Positions 49,201-59,472 of a DNA stretch of 64,000 nucleotides are shown in pieces. This DNA comes from Halichondria panicea (taxonomy: Eukaryota; Porifera; Demospongiae; Suberitida; Halichondriidae), in assembly GCF_963675165.1 (NCBI RefSeq), contig NC_087381.1, positions 4,961,378 to 5,025,377 of the forward strand. The letters are read 5' to 3'. Position numbers and translations under genes: made by a program. Each line of letters starts with the position of its first letter. Positions within the stretch are counted from its first letter, which is position 1. A model generated the notes under the pieces. That model saw only the letters and a list, made by a program, of their open reading frames with translations. It ran no database searches and was not told the DNA's origin.

Positions 49201-52200
49201 TAGAGATCAATATGTGAACATCCTCTTCGGTAATATTGTGAGCGACGAAGCTCAATTCATGAGAAAGAATGACAATGCAGTTGACTCATTAAACTCCATT
49301 TACGATTATGGATCAATCATGCATTATGGTCGAACATACTTTAAAAAACCAGGCTGCTCGGGATCTGGCTGTACAACCATTTCAGTTAACAACCAAGTTG
49401 AGTACAATCGACAAGGCAGGCCCTCTTTGGGACAGAGAAATGCACTAAGTGTTAACGATATTAGGCAAACGAATCTGCTTTATGGCTGCCCTGTGATGAA
49501 TCTTGAAGTGTATATTCGGCACGCTCGAAATCTTAGAGACACAGACCCATGGCTAAACGACCCAGATCCCTATGTGAGAGTTCAAGCAAGACGGGCCAGC
49601 GATTCCGTGGTGACTAAATCTACCCGAGACATAGGAGGAACAACAAGTCCAACTTGGAATGAAAGGCTTAACTTTGGCTGTCAGATATGGAAAAATTTCG
49701 AATTACAAGTTTGGGACGAGGATAACTTTTTGACATTTGGAGACGATGAGATGTCGAATAAAGAGTTGGTCTCAGTGAGTCCTGGGAATCATATCAGCCA
49801 AAGGCATAATGCGCATGGTAACGGATATCTTATTTATGACTACAAATTGATTAAAGACACTAATGATTGCCGTCCCAATCGCTGCCAAAATGGTGGTACT
49901 TGTATTGACGAGTGTACAAGCTATCGATGCTTATGCCCACAAGGATATTCCGGAACCAATTGTGAATATCTGTCTGGGAATCTTGTAGTGTATGCTCGTT
50001 ACGGTCGAAATCTTCCCGACAAAGATGGGTGGTGGAACAAAAGTGACCCATACATGGAGTTTATTGCAGTAGATAGATTCGGTAATTCGCGCAAACTAAC
50101 CACAAGTGTTAAGTCGGGAAACCATAATCCAAACTGGAACCAGTCACTGAACTTTGGCCGTCGAGCTTGGAGCTACTTTCGAGTAAGGGTGTATGATTCT
50201 GATAATAATGCTGATGATGCAATGTCCAGTAGTGAGACCTTCTGGTTGCCCAGTCCAAATTATTCACGATCTTACGTTTCTCACAACTGCTACAGTGGTA
50301 ATGCCGTGTTTGACTATTCTTACACTAAATGAAAACTCGATATACTAACTAAAGACTACATGTATAGCTACATTATAACTGAGATTTTCCAGTTACTTGT
50401 GTTGTGATAATTATGTTGCTGATTGATTTTCCAATAGTATAGGTTTGAAGCTACGTTATAGTGTATATTTGCTACATAATTATCTGTTTAAAATTATTAT
50501 CTCAATACATCACAATGAAGTGTTTTTGCTGTAATTCAGAAATTCGAGAAAGTTTATTTGATTATACGTGCATGCGCATGTATATACGCGAAGCATTAAT
50601 CTTCCACTTCCCCCACACAATTTGTTTCGTTTTCTCTGGTGTTTTAATAATCTTGAACCATTACAACTTCAGCAGTATAGGTAGAGAGAACAGTGGTGGA
50701 TCCAGGGTCAACCAGCCTTCCAGTTAATCTACAGTGGAACCCTCTATAACGGACACCTTTGGGGAAAATGTTTTGGCCTTTATACAGAGGTGACGTTTGT
50801 TGAGAGGTTGTTTTGTACACAAACTGTTCATTTGGGACCTGGGTGCCTGGCCGTTATTCGGAGGTGGTTGTTAACAGAGGTTCCACTGTATTTCTGTATA
50901 TTAAACTTACTGATTCCAGTAGCTATACACAATGTACTGTCATGAAAACCCACTACAGAGTTCTCTCAGCATGATAAGAGGGTGGGTGGGGGCTGCCTAC
51001 TGTCTGGGTCAGCTAGTCTGGGGCATTGGGGGCTTGAGCACCTCCCTGGTCTCTTAGACTATGTCTATCGCTCAGTACTGGTCCAGCTAGCAGGTATTAA
51101 GTAAAACCTCAGTGAAACCCTCCTTTCACAATTCCTGGATCCGCCCCTGGAGAAGCTTTGGGACATGTTTATTGAAGAGGATAATGGATCAAATTCCTTA
51201 AAACGTATTGAGCGACGTGGGGCTGGAAAAGAAGGAGTGATTAATCTATGGATTAACGTTATTCAATAATTATGTGAGAGTTCAAGCAACACGGGCCAGC
51301 GATTCCGGGGGACTATATACGTCGACCTTACAGTGGATTTTCTCATTGGAAAACATGGTGGAATAAAAGTGATTAACTTGCGGTCTCTGCTCTGCGAAAC
51401 GTATTATTGTTGGTTTTTGGCATGAGTAGAGCTGACCGGATAGAGCGATATAATTATGCATGTATATTACTTTTACAAACCATCTCAGTTCATGAGAAAT
51501 GATGATTACTGAAATTCACTCATTTGGCAGGCACCCCATGCAGTGCTATAGATATTAATATCTCAACATGCTCATTATGAGGTGACCTCGTTGCTTCCCT
51601 GCAGATACAGCTTATCTCCCTCATGATTGAACCACTAACAATGGCTGCCAGCACAACTCAGGTAAAGTATGTCAATGTATAGTTAAACGTGTTGCTTGTA
51701 AACATTTACAGTATAGCCAATGTAATTGTTACCTTAGTAACACCTACGTATACAGTATCTATACCATAGTCAATTCAAACATACGAGTCTCTATAATTAT
51801 TAGAATAGTTGTAGTCTTACAATTGAACGACATGAAATATTTTTATTCCTGAAGGCTGGTATTTCATCGTCCAATGAGGTGATGACGTTACTGGGGGAGG
51901 TGGTCTCCATGCTCGCCGTCACTGACAACGGACGACATTGCTTGCTCTATGGGAGATGCAATAAGTAAGGACAACGACGATATAATATTACACTACAGAC
52001 TCTACAGTAACTGTGAAAACTTCAAAAAAGGAATGCTTTGGGAAAATTATATATGTGTTGTTCTCGTAGATGCAGCGGTTCTCCATTTATTAGGAGCCAC
52101 TGTGTTTGTTGTAGGGACTTAAATGCGTATCTATAGTAACTCCTTGTTGTACCGCCCCCACACAGATTATCGGAGGCCCCAGTCCATGTCATAGTGAAGT

Positions 52201-55200
52201 TTGTGATAGACGCTCTAACCACCTTCACCCGACAGCATCAGTCGACTAACCTCAGATCTAGAGAGGCCATTGCGTGGTTATCCGTTTGTAGGCATCTTTA
52301 CAACACTAGCCATGGGCTGTTAGTGATTGAGCGTTACCAGCTGCACAGGCACATAGCAACCGCTTGGAAGAAGGTGTGTGGGTGTGGGTGTGTGTGTGTG
52401 TGGTACGTGGGTGTAATGATATGGACTAGATAAACACATGCAGCGTCTGGTATTGTCTCAGGAAATACAATAGTAGCAATATACACTACCTTACGGTCAT
52501 GAACATAAATTAAGTAACGGATGTCACCCACTCTTAGATACGTATATATATATATATATATACATGTAATAAAATAAAAAGACCACTTTAGTTCCCTGTT
52601 CCCAGGAAACCAGATCCTTATATTTGTATTGTTAAATCTCTATTCATTTGTAGTTCTTCAATTCATATTTATTTTTGCGTGCAACCTACGTACATGACAT
52701 TGTACATGCTGTATACATAATCCCTAACATTAAGTGTAGTATAAAGTACGTGTGTAACTTTTCTCTATAATTATAACACATCTTACAGGTTAAAGGTTCC
52801 ACGGATCAATCTATGGTTGAAGACAGCTATTCACTAGAGGAATCATTGATCGACAATCTCCTCAACTTTGCTGTAACGCCCAAAGTAAGTCTCCCCGGCT
52901 ATACTGTTTGGATTGGGTTTGTGTACCCGAGTGCCACATGTTCATATGTTAATTTAATCTAATCTACGAGCTCCTTTTTTTAAAAGCCCTGTGGCCACAA
53001 TACATGACGTTACATGTATTCCTCTCCCTTAGCAACCATATTAGACAGGCGTGTACGCTAATTTTGTGCATTTGTATGTACTTTGCTGGGGCAGATAATA
53101 ATTGGGGAGTATAATTATGATGCACATAATTATGTTTGCAGGGGATGCTCCTGCTGTACCAGAGTGGGTTGATGTCCACCTGCACTGTGTATATGTGTGA
53201 GCGTTACAAGCTGAAGTTACAAGTGAGTATTGCAATAGTCCAGGCCAGAAAATGTCATGTACATGAGTTCACTAACTATAGTGCAGTCTAAGATTGGCCT
53301 GTTAGATTTCAAATGCATGTGCCTCTTTTATGTTGTAAACTATACATGCATGTACATGTATGTAGGCCATAATTATTAGAGGTGGTTATTTTTTGTCGAT
53401 TTTGGTCTAAAAGTGGTTAGTTGGTTATAGTACCAGCAACACCGACCAGTGCATGAAGGCATACATGCACTTCCCTGAGATTGTTCAGAGTGTTGCAATT
53501 TATAGCCAGTACGTATCAGTATGGATAAATAATGCTATTACTGTATGTAGGTCAGTAAACACGAGAAGTTTGGCTATGGTTGCATGGTGACACAGCTGGC
53601 ATCAACAACGGCTGGGATCAGCGAGCTCAACAAATGTGGTCAGCACTTCTTGTAGCAGGGACTACAATAATAGTCCATGAATGTCTGTGATACAACTAAT
53701 AATGATGTTATAGGCTGTCATAACGTATATAGAACAGTATAATTATAATGTCTCATTTGCAACAAGTGCGAGCCTAATAATAGACGTTATTTATTTTGTA
53801 TTGATCTAAGCATACAACTGTACGTACCATATGGGATAGACCTTCCTATAAGCTATGAATGCACCTTTTAATTAGCTTGAAATTGGTTGAACTAGTTAAG
53901 AACTATATTCGTACTCGTGTTTGGACTGGTCCTCCATGTATGTATAATTATCATCACACTCAGGTTTCATCTCCATGCTTGTGCAAGAGCTGTGGACACT
54001 TCTAGACGAAGGGGACGATGACTACAGACTGACCGCACCCAGGGCACACCCCCTGGACCCAATGGATAGGGCCTCACACAAGGTGACTAATTATAGAACC
54101 AATTAAGGCACATATGTACATGTACGTTGATGATGAAACATATTTAGTAACATCATCCATGGAGATAAGTTATTGTATACAAATTGATTGTACAAATGTG
54201 CATGTGTACTCTGTATATGGCACATGCCTGAGGCTATTTACTATGCACCTCCCCCTACCCTCTCATAATGTAACGTATAGGCCATCATCAACCTGCTGAA
54301 TGTGCTATCATCCTATCCTGCACTATATGAGGTCCTACAAAAACCATCAACCCAACCATCGACCAGTCCATCCAACTCTCCGTCTACTGTATTTGTAAGT
54401 TAAATTGTGCTCTAATAATTATTGTATCACCACATGCAGAAGCATAATTAAATCAAATACCTGAGAAGTATATCACAGTCATGTACCCTAGGGTATATGA
54501 ATGTATACCCTGGAGGGTATACATGGGATTTGTACCCTGGAGTATCCTGAGAGTTTCAATGGATATTCCTTAGTATCAGAGCACATCATGGTACAATTAC
54601 AACTGTATCAACTGCATGTATTATCATTCACTGGTGTATCTGTATTATAGTACTCTCATTACCTCATCATCGTACTTACTTCAGGACCTCTTGGACACCT
54701 TGGTGATGGTCGATTCTGAGGAAAAAAAGAAACGCTTACTGAACTATCAAGAAGCTCACTTGTTTGGATTGAGGTACGTATACAGAAATCGAAACATTGC
54801 TTGCCTTTTGAATTTTTGCCTGTACGTTTTTCAACACCTTGAATTATTGAGAGCACTTTTACTATTCAGCCTTCGTACTGGTTGTCTTTTATTTATAATT
54901 ACGTGTAATAACCAATCCAATCCAATCCCATGCATGCACGCAGGATAGTGAGCACCCTTGTGACGTGTCTAGACTCCCTACTCTATCTGGAGAATCAGTA
55001 CCATCTGACCGAGGCCCTCTTCTCGTTACAGAAAGACGGCAGACTTGAGAATGGATCATCAGATATCGACAGGTGGGGGTGGGGTGGTTCTGAAATCAGA
55101 GCTTGTTATCTTAATTTAGAGGCATCCAGTTTTCAAACAAACAACAGCATAAGATTATATGATGCTTCAAACTACGTACAGTACGTGCATGCATGTAGCC

Positions 55201-58200
55201 TAAGATCAAAGTTTGTGTGACGTAATTACATGTATGGCAAAATGTCTGTAATATACTCACACACCCATGCAGTGACTTGATAGTGGTTGACGAGTGTTCT
55301 ATCGAGCGTAACCGTCTGCTGGTGGCCTGTCACTTTGTGGGGGGTCCCACGGAGAGAGCCCTCCCACCGCACTATCTCACCAAAGTGAGCTCATTACACA
55401 TACTGTACTCTAGCTATATACACACGATTATACTTGAAATGCTCATGCTTCTACGGTTAGAACGAAGCTTTGGAAACAGGCTATTATATAGGGTGCACTT
55501 GTCATGTGGCTCAATCTTATTGCTTCCATGGTGATTTAGACATTCAGGCTACGTACGTGCGTATAAATATTTGAATACAGATGTGTGCCACTGTTTCCAT
55601 GAACAAGCTTTTACTCTTATACTGTCGTAGGTGAGTGATGAGTACTGTTGGCCATTGTTCAGTAGCTACCCTCCTCCCTCTGTGTATCAGGCGGCACTAG
55701 CCCTGAGGCAGTCAGACGGCAGGTCTAAGTCAGGTGAGTCATAAATGGCTTGACTGCATGTGTGCCATTCGAAGCTGTGATAGTAGTACTATATACAGAA
55801 TGTGTAGTATTATCATTAGTTGTCATGTACCTAGTGAAATGAGGTATCGTATTAAATAGTAGGTATTTTTTGTGTAGTAAAATATTCGGAAAATGTCTGC
55901 ACGAAAACCTTTAAAATCAGCAAACAATTTGCTTACGAAAATATGTGTTCAAGATAAACGAACTTTTTACCTCACGAAAATTACTCGTTACGGTATACGG
56001 TATACGTATAAATTGTCAATTTGTTATTCTTAAAATTATGTGGTAGAGTACGTAGCATTCCTAAGGAGTATATTGTCCTCTTCTCCACTTACAGCAGCTC
56101 TACTGAGACAACTGAAGACTGTCCCGCCCTCTGACAAGTGTGAGGAGTGGTTGAGCAAGACCAGGACCTTGTTTCAGGCTGAAATCAGGGATTTATCACA
56201 AGAAGGTGGTTCAGTACGATTGTGCAGATCATGATTTATATGGATATTATGCAATAGGTGATAATCTATTGCACATAAAGTCGTTTGAGAGTTTTGCCAT
56301 TAATTGTTATTGTTAGCTCCCGTACTTTCTACGTATACGAGTGTTATTTTTCGTATTGGGTTTCGAATGCAAAATGTGAGTTTTCGCATAATTTTATATC
56401 ACATACAAGGTCTTGGCAAATGATTAACCATTCCATAGACTACATGTGTGTACTGTATACTTCCCTAATCCATGCAGTGATGTCAACTATGTTGCTGAGA
56501 GTTGTGGCCGTCCTTTCCAAAAGCCAGCTGTACGCTGTCTTCCCGGCCAAGGCTAAATCTCTTAGTGGCGAGTCGACTGGTGACACTTCACTGACAACTG
56601 TCGAGGAACTGGGCGTGGAAATGGTGTTACGGTAGGTGGGTAGTTTTCATAGGTAAGAGCAGCTACACAGCTATAATATCCGGATAATCGAATAGATAAA
56701 CCACACCTTGATCCACCCACTTTATTGATAAACAGCAGTGCCACATGGTTTTCTGCGCATGCGCAGAAGATATGAAGACCTGTCTCCATAGTAACAGCTG
56801 CAATGCGCATGCGCATTTCAGGGACACGCCCATTTTCTGATAATGGAGGGCCGGATAATCGAGGTTCTACTGTATTGTAATTTGATTCAATGATCGTACC
56901 TGTTGTGTATCAACTGCTAAAGTAGTGTTCAGGTTAGCCTATAGGCTAGCTAGTTGACTGTTCGTGGCAGCTAGCTAAAGCTAGCTATAATTATACGCAA
57001 GTTTATTATGGGTCTTCCCTGGCTAAGTATGGGATTTTCCCTAGTCACGTGTGACCAGAAGTGGGTGTAATCCCAAAAAATTTCGCACTGCGCGTTCGTT
57101 AATTTTGAACCCCCCTTTCATTTTTCCTGGGTCCACCACTGTTCTGTCTACGTCAGTCTATACATGTATATAGCGATAAATTGCAACTTAATCGCTGCTA
57201 CTAAATTCTGTCTATAGTGTGTATAGAGAACAGACCAACAATAAATTGTATTGTAACTGTATACGGAATCCCTAATAAAAGTAATGTAATCAAGACACTG
57301 ATTGTATGATACATACATTGGTTCCATTCCATTGTGTACATTGTATGTATGATTATGTAAACTGCATGTAAGCCTCAAATTAATGCTCGACTTACGACTT
57401 ACGTTATTAATTAGTCGGTTTTAGCTTAATCGATTGTTACATGTACGTATCTCAGTGTGAAAGTGTTTGATTGTCCTCGTTCTCTTGTTCAGGTATGGAC
57501 AGATGTTGGGATTGCTCCAGCCCTCACATCACGATAAGCCGTTGACTCAGAGAAAGGATATTAGGACACTACTCAAGCGAGTCAAAAACTTTCTACGAAA
57601 ACAACAACACACATGTGCAGGAGGTAAATCGTATATAGTGTTGTAAAATTGAGAGCCAATTAACATTGCATGGTAGTAGGAAACACATTATTTTAAGAGA
57701 TCGCCTTTGTTTAAAGTTTTTCCTACACAAATGTTTGGTACGGTGGGTACCTGGCTTTTATCATGGAGTTGATGGGATTTCTTCAGGGGTGGCCGTTATG
57801 AAACACTACACACTCTATGCACAATTTGATTCAGACACAGCTGATGGAATGAGGTGTGGTTTCGATTGGTTCACATCCTCCATCTTTCTACTCACAACGG
57901 GGTCTCTTAAGTCATCTACCGAGTGTCTGGAACAGCTGTCAACGTTGATACAGTCCGTGTACATGTGGACGTCTAGAGCTTATTACAGTGTGAGTGCTCA
58001 TTGACTTTATCGTTATGACTATGCAGTCATTTCTAGTTTACTGTATAATGAAAAAAGATCTTTAATTAAGGGTGCATTTTGTCTCAGATTATAGTTGTGC
58101 ACTTATATATCATAATTATAAGCCAAAATGTTTTTACTAATTAATTACTAGTTAAAGCTACGTGCACATATACCTGTATATAGGTTTGAAAAGCTAGGTG

Positions 58201-59472
58201 TCTACCTAAGTATATGTACGCATGCATGCTTCGTGTATTCTATTTTTTTCCCTTTAAGTCACTATGACCGTCTCTTGATTTTATAGGTTCATTTACCAGT
58301 TGATGTTGCCTCTAGTGGCATAAGCCCAACCACATACGTCACCTCTCACTTTGTGGACTATATTCTGCAGGTACGTTAACCATTAACTAAAGTATCCTAT
58401 AAGAATTATACTCTTGCAACCAATAATATTATTCCTTCTCCAGTCTGAAGTTCCGTTGGTGTCCTCAGCTATCAGAATGTGTGGCTATGCAGTGTCTCAG
58501 GTTAGCATGTGTATACTGCACCACTTTGTCTTTTATAGAGATCGAGGCTGTATTTTGGTGGGAGGTTAAATTAATACCGTACGTAAAGAGAGTAATAAAT
58601 ATTTAATTGGTGCAAATGTTTGTATGAACTGCTTTAGAATTCTAAATAATTATTTGTACATTATGGGAGTATGCATGCATGTACGTGCATGTGTGTACCA
58701 ATGATCATGCAGTTTTCGTTTCAACTGCTTAGATTTGTCAGCACTGGTTGAGGCAGTGCTTCTGGAACTTTTTTGACTGGCCTGAGATTTCGCGATACTT
58801 GACTGTCTGTATTCTCTATGGAGTCGATTACCAGGTGAGCAGTTTTAACCCACTGTGTGTGAGTAAGAGTAAAGAGTATGTACAGTAATAGCCACTCAAT
58901 TTTGATGGGCATTTCAATTTTATAGGAAGATTATTTTCTCTATCCTCTTTATTAAGTTTGGTGGCTTCATTGTAGTCCACTTTGCACACATCTCTATACA
59001 CAGGTCTACTACTGTGTGTCCGTGTTGAAGTATTTAGAGTTCAAAATCTTACAACATACTCAAGAGCAAGATCTTATCGTGTTTCTAAAGGTATAATTTG
59101 TGGTGTGCTTAACATGTACGTACCATGCACAATTTGTGGTTTGTTACGGCTCATTACACAATCATGCTTACATGTACTTTTAAGAATACTTCCAGTTATG
59201 GTACAAAGTTGTGCAGTTTCATCCCTACTCCAACCAGTTCTTACGTGTGTTTCCACACATTTGATTAATTAATTAATATTGAACAAAATAACATGCATGT
59301 ACGTATTGTAAACGTGGGCTGTTCTGATTCACACAAGGTTAATTGTGAAATGCCCCCTATACAGGAAGAGAGCCTCGATGGCTACCGCTGTGCTGACTGG
59401 ATGGAGTTCATGGGCGACCTAGAAAAGAAGTTCAGAGACACTGTTTTGAAAGAAATGCGAAAACTGTTGTGA
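28928..59472 (+). CDS. TBC1D32: TBC1D32 / broad-minded (BROMI) orthologue, 1286 aa, complete
   Basis: Thirty-one exons in phase: 28928-29094, 29324-29458, 40401-40458, 40979-41191, 41471-41596, 41796-41969, 42423-42611, 42880-42936, 43191-43413, 43872-44047, 51605-51661, 51855-51964, 52166-52373, 52789-52884, 53142-53222, 53551-53638, 53964-54082, 54281-54394, 54685-54773, 54944-55072, 55273-55384, 55631-55733, 56095-56205, 56478-56631, 57493-57623, 57787-57989, 58287-58370, 58444-58500, 58733-58834, 59004-59090, 59365-59472. Length is close to the vertebrate protein (about 1260 aa). Recognisable stretches are LETTDENFHRYELVRTLRAR near the N-terminus, FYNRMYAAHLSTTTRCVYLS, and GSLKSSTECLEQL then SVYMWTSRAYYS in the C-terminal TBC-like region. 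The TBC Arg and Gln finger motifs are not visible. In vertebrates BROMI works with the kinase CDK20 in controlling cilium assembly and Hedgehog output; in sponges a ciliary role is inferred. Introns 2 (10.9 kb) and 10 (7.6 kb) host other genes. Confidence 0.85.
29810..30369 (+). mobile_element. 0.5-kb dispersed repeat family, copy B
   Basis: Starts aatgcctcggtgcgcatgcg with a foldable end (atgcctcg...cgaggcat) and finishes gcacccgcggtgctttcatt, another small hairpin. Near the 3' end, caccgaggcat or a variant is the inverted counterpart of the 5' end in the better copies. It lies in TBC1D32 intron 2, directly followed by copy C. Confidence 0.8.
30370..30901 (+). mobile_element. 0.5-kb dispersed repeat family, copy C (tandem with B)
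   Basis: Begins atgcttcggtgcgcatgcgc right where copy B ends and finishes gcacccgcggtgctttcatt. Copies B and C share long stretches such as gcaaaataatgctttgttct (one base different) and gctattggtagctgcaagag (one base different), so they are head-to-tail members of one family. Confidence 0.8.
30902..32692. other. Non-coding part of TBC1D32 intron 2
   Basis: Holds a dispersed repeat at about 31005-31100 (aaaggagagcctgccttgct), the partner of the pieces at 28264 and 28736, and a pyrimidine-rich tract at 31665-31740. A short basic frame in 31005-31160 is part of the repeat. No supported gene. Confidence 0.4.
32693..33211 (-). CDS. Secreted SUEL-type (galactose/rhamnose-binding) lectin, 145 aa, two exons
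   Basis: Exons 33046-33211 and 32693-32964 join in phase 1 across an 81-bp GT-AG intron. The ATG at 33211 gives a signal peptide (MKAVIFATLIVLKLIISSAN). After a short acidic linker, a single domain carries the SUEL/Gal_lectin pattern: LTCTSHLSSN, GLCDGRNSCSGTV, DPYVGCKKDFLVIAECP. The spacing of C-D-G-x2-x-C and the DPxxGxxK...LxVxxxC ending fits the family, although the usual DPC is DPY. It should be an extracellular sugar-binding protein. It is antisense to TBC1D32 inside its intron 2, about 1.4 kb downstream of the sushi-domain gene on the same strand, which is read first. Confidence 0.7.
33212..34573. other. Spacer between the two antisense genes
   Basis: Includes the tandem repeat at 33396-33585. 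The rest is AT-rich, without coding signal. The lectin promoter should lie just right of 33211; atatatatat at 33228-33240 is a TATA-like tract upstream of its ATG. Confidence 0.4.
33396..33585. repeat. About 21-bp minisatellite (acatgtctagtgtcgtgtag units)
   Basis: About eight variable copies of tgtctagtgtcgtgtagtac. Repetitive Tyr/Leu/Asp/Met open frames here are artefacts of the repeat. Confidence 0.85.
34574..38741 (-). CDS. Type II membrane protein: coiled coil, six sushi domains, cysteine solenoid-like repeat (about 940 aa)
   Basis: Eight exons: 38372-38741, 38001-38221, 37565-37759, 37203-37409, 36589-36789, 36264-36467, 35958-36173, 34574-35784. The ATG at 38741 starts MEKNPAYEF, with an NPxY-type motif. 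A transmembrane helix (about 46-70) and a heptad-rich stalk (75-112) follow. Each middle exon encodes one sushi/CCP domain (for example PTNGEV, GAVATYSCSNGYGLVGQATR, CVSDGG, GIWSGSEPTC). All are phase 1-1, typical of domain shuffling. The last exon encodes about 17 units of some 24 residues patterned C-x(5)-C-x(6)-C-x(4-6)-C-x(2-3)-C, such as CDDTYACKQANTTCSQGNC. I do not recognise this repeat. The first sushi exon has two extra bases (near 38105-38120) that shift the frame, so this copy may be non-functional, polymorphic or misassembled. Sushi proteins bind other surface proteins; the partner here is unknown. Confidence 0.75.
36905..37118. mobile_element. 214-bp MITE with about 25-bp inverted ends (intron of the sushi gene)
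   Basis: The left end taccgtattactagaatgtt and right end aatattctagtaatacggta are reverse complements with one mismatch. The outer TA is consistent with Tc1/mariner-type insertion. A relative without a clear right end lies at about 29470-29600. Confidence 0.8.
38742..40400. other. Upstream region of the sushi gene and rest of TBC1D32 intron 2
   Basis: Contains part of a tacagtggaacct-type repeat (39476-39560) and the large minisatellite at 39967-40300. No gene seen. Confidence 0.4.
39967..40300. repeat. Minisatellite, about 62-71-bp units
   Basis: Five copies built on tctagcatgatgggggtggg and ttgtatgagggaggttacat. They lie just before exon 3 of TBC1D32. Pro/His-rich open frames on the minus strand come from it. 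Confidence 0.85.
40657..40815. mobile_element. cagggtgtcatacag element family, copy in TBC1D32 intron 3
   Basis: Starts cagggtgtcatacagggggg and ends near ttcaaaatcctg. The interior ctaaaatttgcattca is shared with the copies at 21856 and 44660. Confidence 0.6.
42236..42360. mobile_element. 125-bp MITE with about 23-bp inverted ends (TBC1D32 intron 6)
   Basis: The left end gccgtatagcgagtaatttt and right end aaaataacccgctatacggt are inverted with one or two mismatches. Partial relatives are at 19237-19310 (ttacccgctatacggtacat) and 55850-56010. Confidence 0.75.
43659..43826. repeat. 84-bp tandem duplication before TBC1D32 exon 10
   Basis: catataaaactagcttgggg and the following 64 bases occur twice, at 43659 and 43743, with no visible difference. 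The second copy ends about 45 bp before the exon 10 acceptor, so the duplication looks recent. Confidence 0.95.
44660..44859. mobile_element. 200-bp element with cagggtg(t/c)cataca ends
   Basis: The left end cagggtgccataca and right end tgtatgacaccctg are inverted repeats. G- and C-rich subterminal tracts resemble the copies at 21856 and 40657. Confidence 0.75.
45036..45427. mobile_element. 392-bp MITE with 29-bp inverted ends
   Basis: The left end gtaccgtatatcttctaatt continues tatcggaca; the right end tgtccgataaattagaagat continues to atacagtac. They differ at one position. The interior repeats the word gtgtccgg(g/a)ataatt. Non-coding. Confidence 0.9.
46098..46678 (+). mobile_element. 0.5-kb dispersed repeat family, copy D
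   Basis: Starts atgcctcggtgcgcatgcgc, contains a GT-rich expansion at 46136-46200, and ends with ccaccgaggcat followed by the degraded hairpin end ctgcatgcggtgctttcatt. The internal caccgaggcat is the inverted repeat of the 5' end. Confidence 0.8.
48028..48040 (+). promoter_or_regulatory. Candidate TATA box of the astacin gene
   Basis: tctatatatagcc lies about 85-90 bp upstream of the proposed ATG at 48120. A diverged copy of this whole block (48370-48580) precedes the second exon but lacks a clean TATA. Confidence 0.3.
48120..50332 (+). CDS. Secreted astacin metalloprotease with C2-EGF-C2 tail (about 601 aa)
   Basis: The main exon runs 48583-50332. No ATG precedes the hydrophobic leader (SQISLCLGLIGIALAAPAVV); a GTG at 48563 is the only in-frame near-start. 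A small exon 48120-48175 with an ATG joins the acceptor at 48582 in the right phase, and I use it; this start is an inference. After the leader and a propeptide ending in basic KRIERRG comes the astacin domain with the zinc motif [20 protein letters not shown] and Met-turn SIMHYG. Then follow a C2-like domain (NLRDTDPWLNDPDPYVRV, LQVWDEDN), an EGF domain (RCQNGGTC, GYSGTNCEY) and a second C2-like domain (NLPDKDGWWNKSDPYMEF, VRVYDSDNN). Astacins cleave matrix proteins or growth-factor precursors; the C2 acidic loops suggest calcium-dependent binding outside the cell. It lies sense within TBC1D32 intron 10; a decayed copy follows. Confidence 0.8.
48370..48580. repeat. Direct duplication of the astacin upstream region
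   Basis: 47960-48160 and 48370-48580 align along their length: ataaggaaacagtaatta, catagaactg, gacgtaagggg/tacgtaagggg, gtggtcac, and atggagggtcgtaatttc against gtggagcgtcgtgatttc. The second copy ends at the acceptor of the astacin main exon. Where the first copy has ATG the second has GTG. Confidence 0.65.
50691..51150. mobile_element. cagtggyggatccagg-ended MITE inserted in the astacin pseudogene
   Basis: The left end cagtggtggatccaggg and right end cctggatccgcccctg are inverted repeats. The flanks read gagagaa and gagaagc, suggesting a duplicated target of about 5 bp. Single ends of the same family appear near 57118-57136 (cctgggtccaccactg) and 11483. Confidence 0.75.
50730..50890. mobile_element. 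161-bp MITE with tacagtggaacc ends, nested in the previous element
   Basis: The left end tacagtggaaccctctataa and right end aacagaggttccactgta are inverted, bounded by TA. The interior (ttcatttgggacctgg, ggccgttatt) also occurs in fragments at 39476-39560 and 43480-43600. Tc1/mariner-type by end structure. Confidence 0.8.
52541..52566. repeat. (TA)n microsatellite
   Basis: cgtatatatatatatatata in TBC1D32 intron 13. Confidence 0.8.

Larger units (their letters stand above)
50655..51545 (+). pseudogene. Decayed partial copy of the astacin gene, split by nested transposons
   Basis: 50655-50690 (ccattacaacttcagcagta) matches 48775-48806 of the intact gene. After an insertion, the copy resumes at 51151 with agaagctttgggacatgttt, aaacgtattgagcgacgtgg and gattaatctatgga. 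It then jumps to atgtgagagttcaagca (the C2 region in the parent, 49573), then back to protease-domain scraps (gattaacttg, ggtttttggcatgagtagag, gttcatgagaaatgatgatt). Rearrangements, deletions and stops leave no open frame. The zinc-motif region is broken by a TAG. Confidence 0.85.
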
